A DNA stretch of 64,000 nt from Basidiobolus meristosporus CBS 931.73 (Eukaryota; Basidiobolomycota; Basidiobolomycetes; Basidiobolales; Basidiobolaceae): contig MCFE01000102.1 in assembly GCA_002104905.1 (NCBI GenBank), forward strand, positions 1 through 64,000, read 5' to 3'. Shown in pieces: positions 1 through 10,412 of this stretch. The position numbers and the translations under genes were made by a program. Below the pieces are notes generated by a model that was given only the letters and a program-made list of their open reading frames with translations, was not told where the DNA came from and did not search any database. Every line of letters begins with the position of its first letter. The first letter of the stretch is position 1.

Positions 1-2888
1 TCTGTAACAAATCTTCCAATATCCCACCAGTATTCCATACTGATCAAAGAAGATACACTGCACTTGGTTTGCAATTGATGCAATTTGATAGTCATAACAG
101 AGAAGGAGCTATAATATGTAAATGCTAATGGTATAAGCAATCTCATTGTGATTATTCAGGCACTTGTCTCATGTTTCACATAAATGCACTCAAGTCATTT
201 TTTATGAGATAATTAAGCAACAATGCATCCAACTTTAGTTGAACTACATTGAAGTGTTTGACAACAATCAACTAAAGTGTTTACTTAACAGATTAAAATA
301 TTACATACCCAATATAAACAAATCCTTGTTGCCATCACAAATAGCTATAAGGTATATTATTTGCAGCTGGCAGTTGACACAGTGCCCATAGGTTTACTGC
401 TTATGAGTACTTTACGTTGAGAGGTTGCACTTTTTACATATTGTGGTGGTGGTTGATGAACAAGTTAGGGCATTAGATGTTGTATTGAACTCAACACCCT
501 CTCAGACTTCATTATCTTATTACATAGGGCCAATCCCCCTTGTGACCTCCGTTATCATATTGCATAAGCCTGGTTTCCTTTTGATTGCTAAACGTTGCTA
601 AAGCACTGTACTGCTTCCTATAGGGACGGTTTTCATCTTCATCAACAGTCTGCAGGATCCTTTTAGACATGTATAAGGATGCAGTTGGTGTAATACTGGT
701 CACCCAGGGAATGCTTGAAGATAAAATGAGTATGTACTCGACCAATTCACCTGGATGCAATGGCTACCGTCATGATTATACGACTCTCGTCTATCTATTG
801 CCCATAAATGACTGTTAGTTAAAATAAACCAAAACAGTTCACGTACAAAGGAATCTTGTAATGAAAGCTATCAATCACAAACCAGAACGGTAAAGAATAT
901 CACACAGCATGCTCTTTATACTTTGACTACGATAAATGAGAATCCAAAATAATACGCCTGCGTATTAACAGCTCGATCTATGCTACATCACTAGTGTAAT
1001 TCTCGTGCAAACAAAACCTCGGTATATAGATAACGCTGCGCTTACAAGCCGCATGTTAAGTTAACCAATGGCAATCAAGCATTCTATATAGTAGCAGCCT
1101 AGTCTAAGGGCAGTAGCGGTACATGCTAGGGAACAACAGCGTCGCAGCAATGTAGACTAGACCATAAATAGATAGCGTTGATTGGTGATAGAGATATATG
1201 CTTGCGCATTTGAATACCAAATTCGACAGACGCGTAGTGACAAGGAACTGCCGGAGAAAGTTCGATTTTTAATAATAATTAATATACCAAGATGAATAGT
1301 TTCGCGAGATAAATCCCAACTTGTCACTCATGAGCTGAAGTGCTAATTATCGGGTTCTGAAAACATGTAGCCACAAGAAACTATCGGAGAAAGTTCGATT
1401 TTCAATGAATAATTTCGTTAGATGATTCCCAACTTGGCTCTAGGCACCATTCATGAACTTCGGTATTAATTAGCGTGATCCTAGCTCACCAACATCTTGG
1501 CATTGATGGTGAGCATATGCTTTACACCAAGATGTACTCTGGTGGTTCAGGACAAATAAGTAGTAACTAAGAGTAAGATGTGATATAGATAGAAACACAT
1601 GGACCAATCTGAAGAGTCATGGAATAAATCTTTGGCCATATGAATCTAGAGCGGTAGTGCGAAAACAACGTACCCGCAGACTAGTAATCTAGAGTACAGA
1701 CCTAGAGCTATATGCAACGCTGTAAGCCTCAGCATGTAGATCAACACTTAGGTTGGCCACTAAAGCCAACCAAGATAAAGAGTATTTGTCAAATCAACTG
1801 ATAAAAACCTTGTATCTGGGACAACCAAAAATTCCATATTTATGGAAATACCTGAATGAATATTAGTAATTTACTGTAACAAATAAGCTATGCATCCGCA
1901 TAAGGAAGCGCCTCACTTATATAAAGTAATTTTTCCTACATGACCCAATTAGGCAGCGCTTACTAATCTTGAACTGTGCCTGTTTGATGGGATGCTTACT
2001 ACACAAGCATACTAAGGAGTGTATTCAACGACGCCGACAAGATTGAAGCTGAGCTTGAGTCTTGTATCGAAGATGGGCCTGCAACTAATGTCTAATAGGT
2101 AGTATGCGTAAATTCCAACTAATATTTTGAGTTGCATACAGGTGGATGTTCTTACGGCAAGAGGGCTAGAATCCACTGTCATCCTAATAGTCGGGCTGTG
2201 GTACTTGTTGACACTGATATTGGCCAGTGAGTCTTCACTCTAGATTGGCCACTTTACGATGTGTCTATATTTGCTATAATGAGTGTATGGCAGTTTGGGT
2301 TAGGGTCGTAATGAACGTACGACAGTTGATTTGTAGCGACATATCTTTATTATCAAACGTTGCTTTGGTGGAGCAAGCATATGAAAGTCTGCATGACTAT
2401 ATTCTGTTATTCCGTGGAATGGATATACTGCAGCCTAATTGGAGTATTCCGATCAGTCGAAGGAGGGTATTTCAATTTTCCACTGGACACGTCTGTGTTA
2501 GATTGTTCAAGAGTGAGTTTAACCCTGGTACAAGTAAATTACGTGCATGAATAGCATGATTGCGATGGAGTTGAGCCATATCTCCAGATAAGACTGTAGA
2601 AATCATTAGCAACAAACAATTTGGAACATGGCCCGGAGTATAGACATCAGGTTCATTCAGGGTTGGTCATTCATGGTTATGCCTGCGAATAAGAAAATAT
2701 CGTTTCTAAATCATACCTACATTTTTAGGAAATCTCACTCCTGATCCAATTAGGGCGTGCTTACTAACATTAGAAATGGTTACTGATAATGCTCGATACG
2801 GATGAAGAAACACCTTGAATATCGGGTTCTCGAAGGTTAGGATGTTACTTAAAGGCTTACCACACCATCTCATCTTCATCAACCATCC
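1..2888. other. Gene-poor stretch
   Basis: No reading frame here looks like a protein. The longest (about 107 codons at 2227-2550 on plus, 82 codons at 512-760 on minus) lack domains, signal peptides or splice sites giving a sensible extension. The stretch is AT-rich with scattered short repeats; the clearest is listed separately. A phrase ending in CCAATTAGG, followed by a GCTTACTAA motif, occurs near 1945 and again near 2736, so some old duplication is likely. Confidence 0.5.
1252..1435. repeat. Diverged direct repeat, two copies about 130 bp apart
   Basis: CGGAGAAAGTTCGATTTT occurs at 1252-1269 and 1385-1402. Each is followed, after a short spacer, by ATGAATA(G/A)TTTCG and then CCCAACTT (1291-1321 and 1405-1435). 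The pair is an imperfect duplication of about 70 bp with a shorter spacer in the second copy. No function is apparent. Confidence 0.6.
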
Positions 2889-4364
2889 ATGAATATGAGC
2901 TCTCTACCAAATTCCATGACTACCTCCAATGGAGATCCAGTCAACGACAATCAGACCAGTATGACAGCTGGCAGAGGCGGTCCTATGCTAATCCAAGATT
3001 ATCATTACATCGAGAAGTTGGCTCATTTTAACCGTGAACGCATCCCTGAAAGAGTGGTCCACGCCAAGGGTGCAGGGGCCCATGGCTATTTCGAAGTTAC
3101 CAAGGACATCTCCCATCTGACCAAGGCCAATTTCCTTTCTGAGGTCGGAAAACGTACCCCAGTGTTCACCCGCTTCTCGACTGTCGGAGGAGAAAGTGGC
3201 TCCTCGGATACTGCTCGTGATCCACGTGGATTTGCCGTGAAGTTCTATACTGAAGAAGGTAATTGGGACATGGTTGGCAACAACACCCCAATCTTCTTCA
3301 TCCGGGATCCTATCAAGTTCCCTGACTTCATTCATACCCAAAAACGTAACCCGAAGACTCACCTGAAGGATCCAGACGCTTTTTGGGATTTCCTCAGTTT
3401 GACCCCCGAGTCCATCCATCAGACACTCATCCTGTTCTCTGACCGTGGAACTCCCAAGGGCTTCCGTCACATGAACGGCTACTATGGCCACACACTGAAG
3501 CTTGTCAATGAGAAGGGAGAGTACAAGTATGTCAAGTGGCACTTCAAGACTGATCAGGGTATTCAGAACTTCACTGAGGAAGAGGCTGTTGCCATGGCCG
3601 GTGAGAACCCCGATTATGGAACACAAGATCTGTTTGAAGCCATTGACCAAGGAAATCACCCCTCATGGACAGTGTATGTTCAGGTGATGGAGCCGGAGCA
3701 AGCCGCCACCTACCGCTGGGATCCCTTCGATATCACCAAGGTGTGGCCCCATAGTGACTTCCCACTTCAGGAAGTGGGCAAGATGGTGCTCAATAAGAAC
3801 CCCGAGAACTACTTTGCCGATACCGAGCAGGTGGCATTCTCACCATCGAACATGGTTCCTGGTATTGAGGCCTCAGTCGATAAGATGCTTCAAGGCCGTA
3901 TGTTTGCTTACCCCGACGCGCATCGTTACCGTGTAGGCCCCAACTTTAGCCAGATCCCTATCAACCAGCCTAGATGCCCAGTTTTCCACGGCCAAAGAGA
4001 CGGACTGATGACTGTCAACGGAAACTTCGGTAGCTTACCTAACTACGAACCTAGCAGTGTTCATCCTGGGATCCCCCAGCAGCAACAGACTCGTGGAGAG
4101 CACTATCACAGCGCTGAGAACATGGGCAACGTGGGTGGTACCATCGGTCGCCATGTAGTACCTGCAGTTGATGATGACTACGTCCAAGCCGGGATGCTCT
4201 ATCGGGTACAGCCTGAGGATGCCAAGCAGCGCATGATCTCCAATATTGTTGGTCATCTGAAGCAGGCTAAGGAGTGCATCCAACAACGCCAATTGAAGAT
4301 TTTCTATAAGGCAGATGCTGAACTCGGAGCCCGCATTGAAGAAGGGCTTGCAACTTCTGTTTAA
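2889..4364 (+). CDS. Catalase, heme-dependent (EC 1.11.1.6)
   Basis: A 491-aa intronless monofunctional catalase that splits hydrogen peroxide into water and oxygen. The catalytic His is H58 in [12 protein letters not shown], the distal Asn is N131 in [12 protein letters not shown], and the proximal heme-ligand Tyr is Y341 in [14 protein letters not shown]. The spacings (73 and 283 residues from the His) equal those of human catalase (H75, N148, Y358). Length fits the small-subunit clade, without the C-terminal flavodoxin-like domain of large-subunit catalases. The chain ends in ATSV, so there is no canonical SKL-type peroxisomal signal and a cytosolic place is likely unless an internal signal exists. 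AATAAA-like signals lie just downstream near 4378 and 4415. Neighbours are unrelated. Confidence 0.98.
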   Translation: MNMSSLPNSMTTSNGDPVNDNQTSMTAGRGGPMLIQDYHYIEKLAHFNRERIPERVVHAKGAGAHGYFEVTKDISHLTKANFLSEVGKRTPVFTRFSTVGGESGSSDTARDPRGFAVKFYTEEGNWDMVGNNTPIFFIRDPIKFPDFIHTQKRNPKTHLKDPDAFWDFLSLTPESIHQTLILFSDRGTPKGFRHMNGYYGHTLKLVNEKGEYKYVKWHFKTDQGIQNFTEEEAVAMAGENPDYGTQDLFEAIDQGNHPSWTVYVQVMEPEQAATYRWDPFDITKVWPHSDFPLQEVGKMVLNKNPENYFADTEQVAFSPSNMVPGIEASVDKMLQGRMFAYPDAHRYRVGPNFSQIPINQPRCPVFHGQRDGLMTVNGNFGSLPNYEPSSVHPGIPQQQQTRGEHYHSAENMGNVGGTIGRHVVPAVDDDYVQAGMLYRVQPEDAKQRMISNIVGHLKQAKECIQQRQLKIFYKADAELGARIEEGLATSV

Positions 4365-4856
4365 TAATCTATGTGAATAAATTTAAGCTTTGTTTGGTGT
4401 AACATACTTACCAATAAAACTGAATACTTCGCTTATTGATTGTCATACAGAACATGGCAGCTTGAATATATGTAGCCAATCACTGTTTACCATCGCCAGT
4501 ATTGTAGACGTACTTGCAACTGGTATTTCATAGTCAATGTGTATAAACGTTAGTTGCTATTTGGTATTAATTGCATATTCACCATAGTTTTAGCACGCAG
4601 TGAACTCAACTATGTAGGCAGATCATTGCAAACAACTTCATACATACCGTATGTTCCTCGAAGATCAAGAATGCTCACTACTTTGCAAGTTTCTTTTTTA
4701 TAAATCAGTTATTGACCACTTGTTGGCTTTTCTTTTTCTGCTACTCTCTTGCTTATGAATACAAATCACTAATTATAACAAATGGTCTATTTCTTAGTTG
4801 TCATACAAGCTATATCTCGATGCTTGTTCCCTATCTATGCATATATGTGCAGCTGC

Positions 4857-5201
4857 TGTTGCAAAAGTTTGTAATTACACCTGAATATTCATCTAACTTA
4901 GTCACGTAGATCATTACCTACAAATCTTAGAGAGTTCTGGCCAAATTCCTTGTCGGGACTTAGAATATTTTCACCAAAACATTAGGTACCAAGAACATAA
5001 AAGTTCTCAAAGTTGTCCAAACTGCCACAAACTTTGCACACATGCTCTTGAGATCTTGCTAATCACATTCTACATGTTTTGTGTGCCAAGAATGTGCAAA
5101 TGTATAAATACTACTTTTACATTCAATAAATTGTCAAGTAAATACTGCATAATCTACTTGTTCTCTCAATCATTTCCAATATCTCCAATACTCTTACAAT
5201 A
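4857..5201 (+). mobile_element. Solo copia-type LTR
   Basis: Begins TGTTGCAAAAGTTTG and ends CTCTTACAATA, matching the LTR of the copia element at 59377 over its whole length. It includes the TATA segment (GTATAAATACTACTTTTACA) and the AATAAA motif. Flanks GCTGC (4852-4856) and GCTTC (5202-5206) look like a 5-bp target duplication with one mismatch. No internal element sequence remains, so it is a recombined solo LTR. Confidence 0.85.
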
Positions 5202-5270
5202 GCTTCTAATAAATCTCTCTGTATGATGCTGGATATCTACTTCTTGGAGTTGTTCAGATGATGTATTTGC

Positions 5271-5360
5271 TGTAAGAGTTTTGGAAATATTAAGAGTGAT
5301 AGGGAGGTGTAGATTATGCAGTTTTCACTTATTGACTTGTTAAATGTAAAAGTAGTAAAA
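5271..5360 (-). mobile_element. Partial LTR, U5/R end only
   Basis: TGTAAGAGTTTTGGAAATATT and the following block up to GTAAAAGTAG are the reverse complement of the last 90 bp of the copia LTR. The rest of this LTR is missing. Confidence 0.7.
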
Positions 5361-5671
5361 CCTTACCCTAGACGACACTGACTTGTGAAAGTCCTCACAC
5401 CCAATATAAATGCTGATTGCACACCCACATTCAACAAGTGAATATATCAAAATCCACCAATGAATAAGTGCCTCTGCCTCAACATCATTTTTTATGTCAT
5501 TGGCAAGAGACTGAGGCTTTATGCTATTGTTTGTTCACTGATTCTCAAACATTTAGGTCTTCAGCCAGTAGTGCAAAGTCTAGAATTTCATCTGTCTTTC
5601 TTCATAATAAGTCCATGTAATATTTAAGTGCATTTTCTATGGCACTGCTGTTGAAGAAGTGCTGTCACTTC

Positions 5672-5990
5672 CTGGTGTGCAGATTACTGTTCCAAAACTC
5701 CACTGTAATCATCTTGCTAGCCTTTAAATTCCTAACATTGCTGCTTGGCTCATCTGTGGATTCTCCGCTCTATTTGCATCAGTGCACATGAAAAGTGTTG
5801 TGAAAAATACCTTTCTCTGCCAACTCATAATTGTGAGTGGTTCTGCTTGGCTGTTGTTGAGTTCAGACTGTACTTGGTTGAAACATTGATTAGTAAATGC
5901 TGCAGTTTTTGTCCTACACCTCACTTGATCTGGCTTGGCTGTGCCTTCTTCCCTTTCTGGTTGCCTTTCCCTTCACCACTGCCAACACTT
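5672..5990 (-). repeat. Repeat B, copy 1 (coding-looking, decayed)
   Basis: Read on the minus strand this stretch contains TVEFWNSNLHTRK, and further upstream in that orientation a Gly/Lys-rich part ending in KKAQPSQ. The same order with changes occurs at 58468-58860 (PAVELWNSNMHTKR and KKVNPSQRK). Stops and frame changes show that it is dead. The protein family is not recognised. It lies between two plus-strand LTRs (4857-5201 and 6077-6418), as copy 2 does. Confidence 0.6.
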
Positions 5991-6076
5991 TCCCTGCTAC
6001 TCACACTAAGTGCTTCTTGTATTGTTTTATGTATTTCCTTATTGAATACTGCAATAGTGCTTCTTTGTCAGTTTAG

Positions 6077-6418
6077 TGTTGTTATAAATCTGGTGTTTAC
6101 ATTGACATATTAACCAACTTAATCACTTGGATTTAGTGTACAAATATTAGAGAACTCTGCTCAAATTCATTATCAGTACTTGCTTAGAATATTTGACTCA
6201 GCTTCCAATATCCATAACATGAAAATTTTAAAGTAGCATTAACAGCCCCCACTTTGCTCACATGTTCTTGGTATCTTCCTAAACTTGTTCTGTGTACTTT
6301 CTTTGCCAATACTATGTTGAAGTATCAATTCTACTTTGACATTTATCAAAGCTTAGAGTGAAAACCATGTAATTGACTTGTTTTTCAATCACTTCCCATA
6401 TATCCAAAGCTCTACACA
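6077..6418 (+). mobile_element. Old copia-type LTR
   Basis: Begins TGTTGTTATAAATC and ends TCTACACA. It aligns along its length with the other LTRs (for example GAACTCTGCTCAAATTCATT for the usual GAATTCTGGCCAAATTCCTT) but is much more diverged. Flanking pentamers do not match, so a simple insertion cannot be shown. Confidence 0.75.
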
Positions 6419-7629
6419 AGCTAAGATCCCACCAGTTGGTAATTTTGGCCTCCCCAGCCTGGGGACCTCTCCTATAACTTGCTCAAAGTGATCATTCTCT
6501 TCACTCACTGGTATAAAAGCTGAGCTGGTCACACTTGGCTTCTTTATTTTGAGTAATTGGTATACAGAGCTCATCCATTGGTGATTGTCACCCTGCTGAT
6601 CCTAAGTAGGTTTCCTCAGTATTACCCTTGATTTTATTCACTGGTAGAAAGCCACCCTTATTGTATGTAGTGTTTTTATTTTGATAACTTGATATCTAGA
6701 TTTTGCCTCTTGGTGATTTTGATACCTGCTTGACCCTTTATAATTTTTGCTGTACTATTTTTTAGCTGTATAGCAAAGTGGAGATCTTGCCAACCTGGTA
6801 AATATCTCTTCTCAGACTCCCTACTTATCTTGCCTTTGCTAAAACCCTTATACCCCACCATAAAATACTGTGCTTGAATTAGATCAATAGCTGCAACTCT
6901 TGGTCAGCTTCTTTATTTTTGCTTTGGTATTTGGTACTGGCTTAGAAAAACAAAGGCTTGCCAAATTGGTGACTTTCCCTTCCTCTAACTCTGATAGACT
7001 AGTTCATATTAAGTGCAAATGCAATCCCAGAAGCATATTTCAACTTGCCTGCCACATCCCATTGTGCTAGGTGATAATATTGAATATAAACAGCTGAGAT
7101 AAATATAGAGATAGCTGTTATTGCCTGTATTAAGATATCTGACAAATGAATTTGCAAGAAATCATGTATTTGAGCTATCAGCTGTGGTCCTGATTGGTTC
7201 ATGCAATTCTGTATTGTGGCTCCTGCGGGTTGACGGCTTATCAACAAATCTCTCATAGCATTCACGTCTGCGACACTGGACTGCAGCACACATCTTCATC
7301 ATCAAATAAACTTGTACATCTCTTGAGAAATACGCAGGCTCTATCGCTAGCAAAGTGCTGTTCAGGATTATTAGGAATATCAAAAGTTAAAGTATCATTT
7401 ATACAGGCACTCAAAGGATCAGTTTTCTCACTAGTCCACTTTTGTTCTCATTTGGGCAATATATTGCAAGCCATAATCAAGCCGATGTCTTACAATTGCG
7501 ATATTAGTTACTTGAATACAGTCAATTACAATCTCTCGTGGATTTTCTTGCCAAGCCATTGATTGTTGGGTCACAAAGCCTATTTCTTGATATATGAGGG
7601 CTGAGATACTCAGCCGAACTCGCAATAGC
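6419..7629. other. AT-rich stretch, no identified gene
   Basis: Contains only short, overlapping minus-strand reading frames (6389-6574, 6676-6861, 6999-7289, 7162-7383, 7431-7625) without recognisable motifs. Their close spacing on one strand would fit a decayed coding sequence, perhaps of a mobile element, but no diagnostic residue supports that. Confidence 0.35.
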
Positions 7630-7636
7630 TATAAAT
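7630..7636 (+). promoter_or_regulatory. TATA box (TATAAAT)
   Basis: Lies 58 bp before the ATG of the secreted protein gene at 7694, a spacing seen repeatedly in this window. Confidence 0.6.
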
Positions 7637-7693
7637 CTGATAATCTCACCGTTTCAAAATTTCAACATTTCACTAGCTGGTGACTCCTCCTCA

Positions 7694-8296
7694 ATGAAAT
7701 TCGCACTTCTATCTGCTATAATTGCCTCTACTCTTTCGGTTGCCAACGCAGCACCTGTAGACAATGATCTTGGCCAATTGTCAGCCATTTGTAGGCAATC
7801 GTTACTCTCAATTGTAGCAGACAATGAGCCATGCTTACCACTCAGCCAAATCTGGTCACAAGCCACCTCCATAGATTGGGAGAACTATGATCCAAGCAAT
7901 GCTGACCAATTTTCACCACTCCTCAACGCTATGTGTACGGCACCACGCTGCAACAAGGCGGTGACTGATACACTTGTAAGTAAAATCCAAACTGGATGCT
8001 CCCAAAAACCAGCACAAAAGGTAGTAAAGGTGATCGAATTTTTGCTCGAGAACTACGAGCCACTGATTGCACTCGAGTGCACCCGAAATTCCCAGCAGGA
8101 ATACTGTCTCTTGGTGGAAGGAAAAGATCTGCAAGATCACATGGACGAGGATATTTCTGATGTGCCAGACGATAGACTATGCACAGAATGTGTTCAGAAC
8201 TGGGTCAAGGTGTATGATCAATATGCCGAAAGCTACGCTGACCTATTTTCCAACTTGACTGATGTTCAACAGGTCAAACAGCGCTGTGGCTACTAG
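7694..8296 (+). CDS. Secreted 10-cysteine protein, function unknown
   Basis: 200 aa, single exon, with a clear signal peptide (MKFALLSAIIASTLSVANAA, cleavage near residue 20). The mature part holds ten cysteines, an even number that suggests disulfide bonding, including an RLCTECVQNW segment near the C terminus. There is no transmembrane segment, GPI tail or recognised catalytic motif. The layout resembles the secreted cysteine-patterned proteins that are common in early-diverging fungi, but I cannot name a family. The start is supported by the TATA box 58 bp upstream and by the signal peptide. Two other genes within 6 kb also begin with clear signal peptides, as does the spliced gene at 13029. 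Confidence 0.85.
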   Translation: MKFALLSAIIASTLSVANAAPVDNDLGQLSAICRQSLLSIVADNEPCLPLSQIWSQATSIDWENYDPSNADQFSPLLNAMCTAPRCNKAVTDTLVSKIQTGCSQKPAQKVVKVIEFLLENYEPLIALECTRNSQQEYCLLVEGKDLQDHMDEDISDVPDDRLCTECVQNWVKVYDQYAESYADLFSNLTDVQQVKQRCGY

Positions 8297-8394
8297 TAGT
8301 TCTACACCCTCATACTTCATCAAGTCATGCACCACTCATCTAGCCCTGTCTGTCAATATAATCATCATCAATAAATTTCCACGAAAAACATTTT

Positions 8395-9043
8395 GAATTT
8401 TTTTGGCAGCTTCGATGTATCCATGGCGGTCAGTTTTACCGTAGTGTCGCAATTAAATTCAGAGAAGTCTAGGCGGGATAAATCCCCTTCAGGTTTGATT
8501 CTGCTCAAGGTTACTTTACAAAAGCCATCTTTGAAGAACCGGAACCATTTGGGTTTGCGTTAAGGTGCCTATCTTCAAGAGTCAAGTATAGAGGGGCACG
8601 ATTCTTGTAGGTCAGCCTTGTCTGAGCAAATATTGATAACACCGCCCAGTGCCTCCGAACAAAGGCCTTCCGCCTAACCATCTCCTTGCCAGCAATGACA
8701 AAAGTAACTGTGAGTGTGTATTAACAAATAAGGCCAGTGCTTGGCTACTTACAATTACATCTGGTTTGTTTAATGAACTTGGGTTATAGGTACCAACAGG
8801 CCCTTTTGGAGTAGTGTGTACAATTCGGTGCTGATAAATTGCTGATAAATTGCAGTGGCGGTACCGCCCAAGACGCTTCCTGTTGACCCCTAAACTAAGC
8901 CCAATGGGTGATCCTTCTTCAAGCCAAAGACAATTTCAATCTTATATAACTCTCTATTTGAACTAGATGAAAAGTCCTTTAAAATCACGAGCGCACCGGC
9001 AACTGGCAACAAACATTTTGCGCATTGAAAAGAATAGAACATC
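8395..9043 (-). pseudogene. Unassigned degraded coding stretch
   Basis: On the minus strand, segments in different frames read like one protein. From about 9020: MFYSFQCAKCLLPVAGALV, then ILKDFSSSSNRELYKIEIVF and GLKKDHPLGLV, a stop (TAG near 8893), then GSVLGGTATAIYQQFIST, then KGPVGTYNPSSLNKPDVI. A candidate intron follows with donor GTAAGT at 8754-8749 and acceptor CACAG near 8711. After it come VIAGKEMVRRKAFVRR and LTYKNRAPLYLTLEDR, and in another frame FKDGFCKVTLSRIKPEGD. Either a multi-exon gene or, more likely, a pseudogene with several frame changes. No family is recognised. An 11-bp tandem repeat (GCTGATAAATT) at about 8830-8851 falls inside it. Confidence 0.35.
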
Positions 9044-9184
9044 TCATTTATCTACTCCAACAGCGGGTATTCATGTAGGAAATCAAACAAGGACTATGTA
9101 GAGATGACATTTATTGAAAGTTATTCTTCCTAGGCAAAGGCCAGTGCCATTCATTGAAATCTCCACACATTTACAAAGTCTTAA

Positions 9185-9679
9185 TTACCAGCGGTAGAAT
9201 CTGCCATAGCGTCTGAAGGGACCATATCTTCGGAAAGGTCCGTATCTTCTGAAGGGACCATATCGTCGGAACGGTCCATATCTCCTGAATGGACCGTATG
9301 GTCGAAAGTGGCCGAATCTTCCAAATCGACCATATCTGCGCCAAAGTTCAGTCTCTTCAGCATTGTTGTCACTATCAGCATCATCATCAGCGGCCTCATC
9401 GTCGAAGATGCCCATTTCGGGTTCGGCATCTTCAGTCAATGTCTCATCTGTACGGGCGAAGCGATTAATGCTTTTACGGGCCTCCTCAGGTATGATCTCA
9501 ACCTCATTACCCAACCCGAAATACTTTCCTTGGTAAAGGGATGGGCTGGAGTCCGTATTGGATGATGCCACGGCACTAACGACATTATTCCCAGAGACTG
9601 GAATAGAAGACTGAAGCTGGTCGCCATATGCCAGAGTGGCTATTAAGAGAGTGCAGACGATGGTGAACTTGCAGTGCAT
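9185..9679 (-). CDS. Secreted precursor with RRYGPF tandem repeats
   Basis: 164 aa, single exon. Residues 1-19 form a signal peptide (MHCKFTIVCTLLIATLAYG). Residues 20-90 are Ser/Asn-rich, 91-112 strongly acidic (DDEAADDDADSDNNAEE), and 114-164 basic and repetitive: RRYGRFGRFGHF, then five YGPF units, four of them preceded by RR, and a final RRYGRFYRW. Dibasic RR is a Kex2-type site, so processing would release YGPF-type tetrapeptides after trimming. This layout (signal, acidic spacer, repeated core between dibasic sites) is that of fungal kexin-processed peptides and dikaritin RiPP precursors such as UstA. No DUF3328/UstYa enzyme is seen in the window, so modification is unsupported. Alternative: a Gly/Tyr-rich wall or adhesive protein. 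Confidence 0.85.
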   Translation of the reverse strand: MHCKFTIVCTLLIATLAYGDQLQSSIPVSGNNVVSAVASSNTDSSPSLYQGKYFGLGNEVEIIPEEARKSINRFARTDETLTEDAEPEMGIFDDEAADDDADSDNNAEETELWRRYGRFGRFGHFRPYGPFRRYGPFRRYGPFRRYGPFRRYGPFRRYGRFYRW

Positions 9680-9721
9680 ATTCGAAAGAGGATTGATATG
9701 CTGTTGTCTGGAAAGCGATAT

Positions 9722-9729
9722 CCTTTATA
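9722..9729 (-). promoter_or_regulatory. TATA box (TATAAAGG)
   Basis: Lies about 45 bp upstream of the ATG (9679) of the RRYGPF precursor gene. Confidence 0.55.
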
Positions 9730-10280
9730 GCTCAAGTCTATTTAATTTATCAAGCCTCTCCTCTGTATAATATACTTTGTCCAGTTGTCTGTCTTGAGAT
9801 AGACCAAAACATGTACCTAATTCTCATGGTCAGCACCATCGAAAGGTACTCCCGAGTTCAGTCATCAATGGTGTGATATGGAACTTCATACTCTCCTTTA
9901 TTTTACTTTCTAAGTGAACAATCATCAAAATGGAGAAATTTAGGTGGATAGTCTTGTTAAACAAGCGTACTTGGGCTTTCTTGATGTAGCTCCTAAACTT
10001 TCACCTCTTTGTGGGCTATCCATCTCTAGTCCCAGAAGTATGACAGCATATTCCACTAATATTAGCTTCAACTCTAGTAGATAAAACAAAGCGAATCAAA
10101 GCAGTTCCAAAAATGCCCATCAAGTCTAGTAGTGGAAGAGTAGCGCTAGTATAATTACTATGATCCGAACCTGACCAGCGGTTATTATCGATATGATATA
10201 GCTTAACCTGGCAATGTCGAATGCATTCTCTGAAACTTGGATTCGCAGAGTAACCTGTTTCGTGTTGCTACCATATCGCC

Positions 10281-10311
10281 GTGTTGCCGTGTTGCAGTGT
10301 TGCAGTGTTGC
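10281..10311. repeat. 8-bp tandem repeat (GTGTTGCA/C)
   Basis: Four consecutive GTGTTGC-type units, with an outlying related unit at 10262 that shares the following CTACCATA with the last one. A microsatellite-like expansion in the gap between the precursor gene and allantoicase. Confidence 0.8.
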
Positions 10312-10412
10312 TACCATACCGCAATTGACGAAATCAGTTGTAAGCATCCATTTATTTATGATCTATTTCATATTGAGCTTTTTTGAGGAATGAATCATTC
10401 GAGGTTCATGCT

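Noticed and set aside
2227-2554. 107-codon plus frame before catalase
   Set aside because: No motif, overlapping alternative frame, composition like the surrounding non-coding DNA.
9181-9429. Minus-strand frame reading MDRSDDMVPSEDTDLSEDMV, acidic repeats
   Set aside because: It is the RRYGPF repeat DNA read in another frame; the frame with signal peptide and TATA box explains the region.
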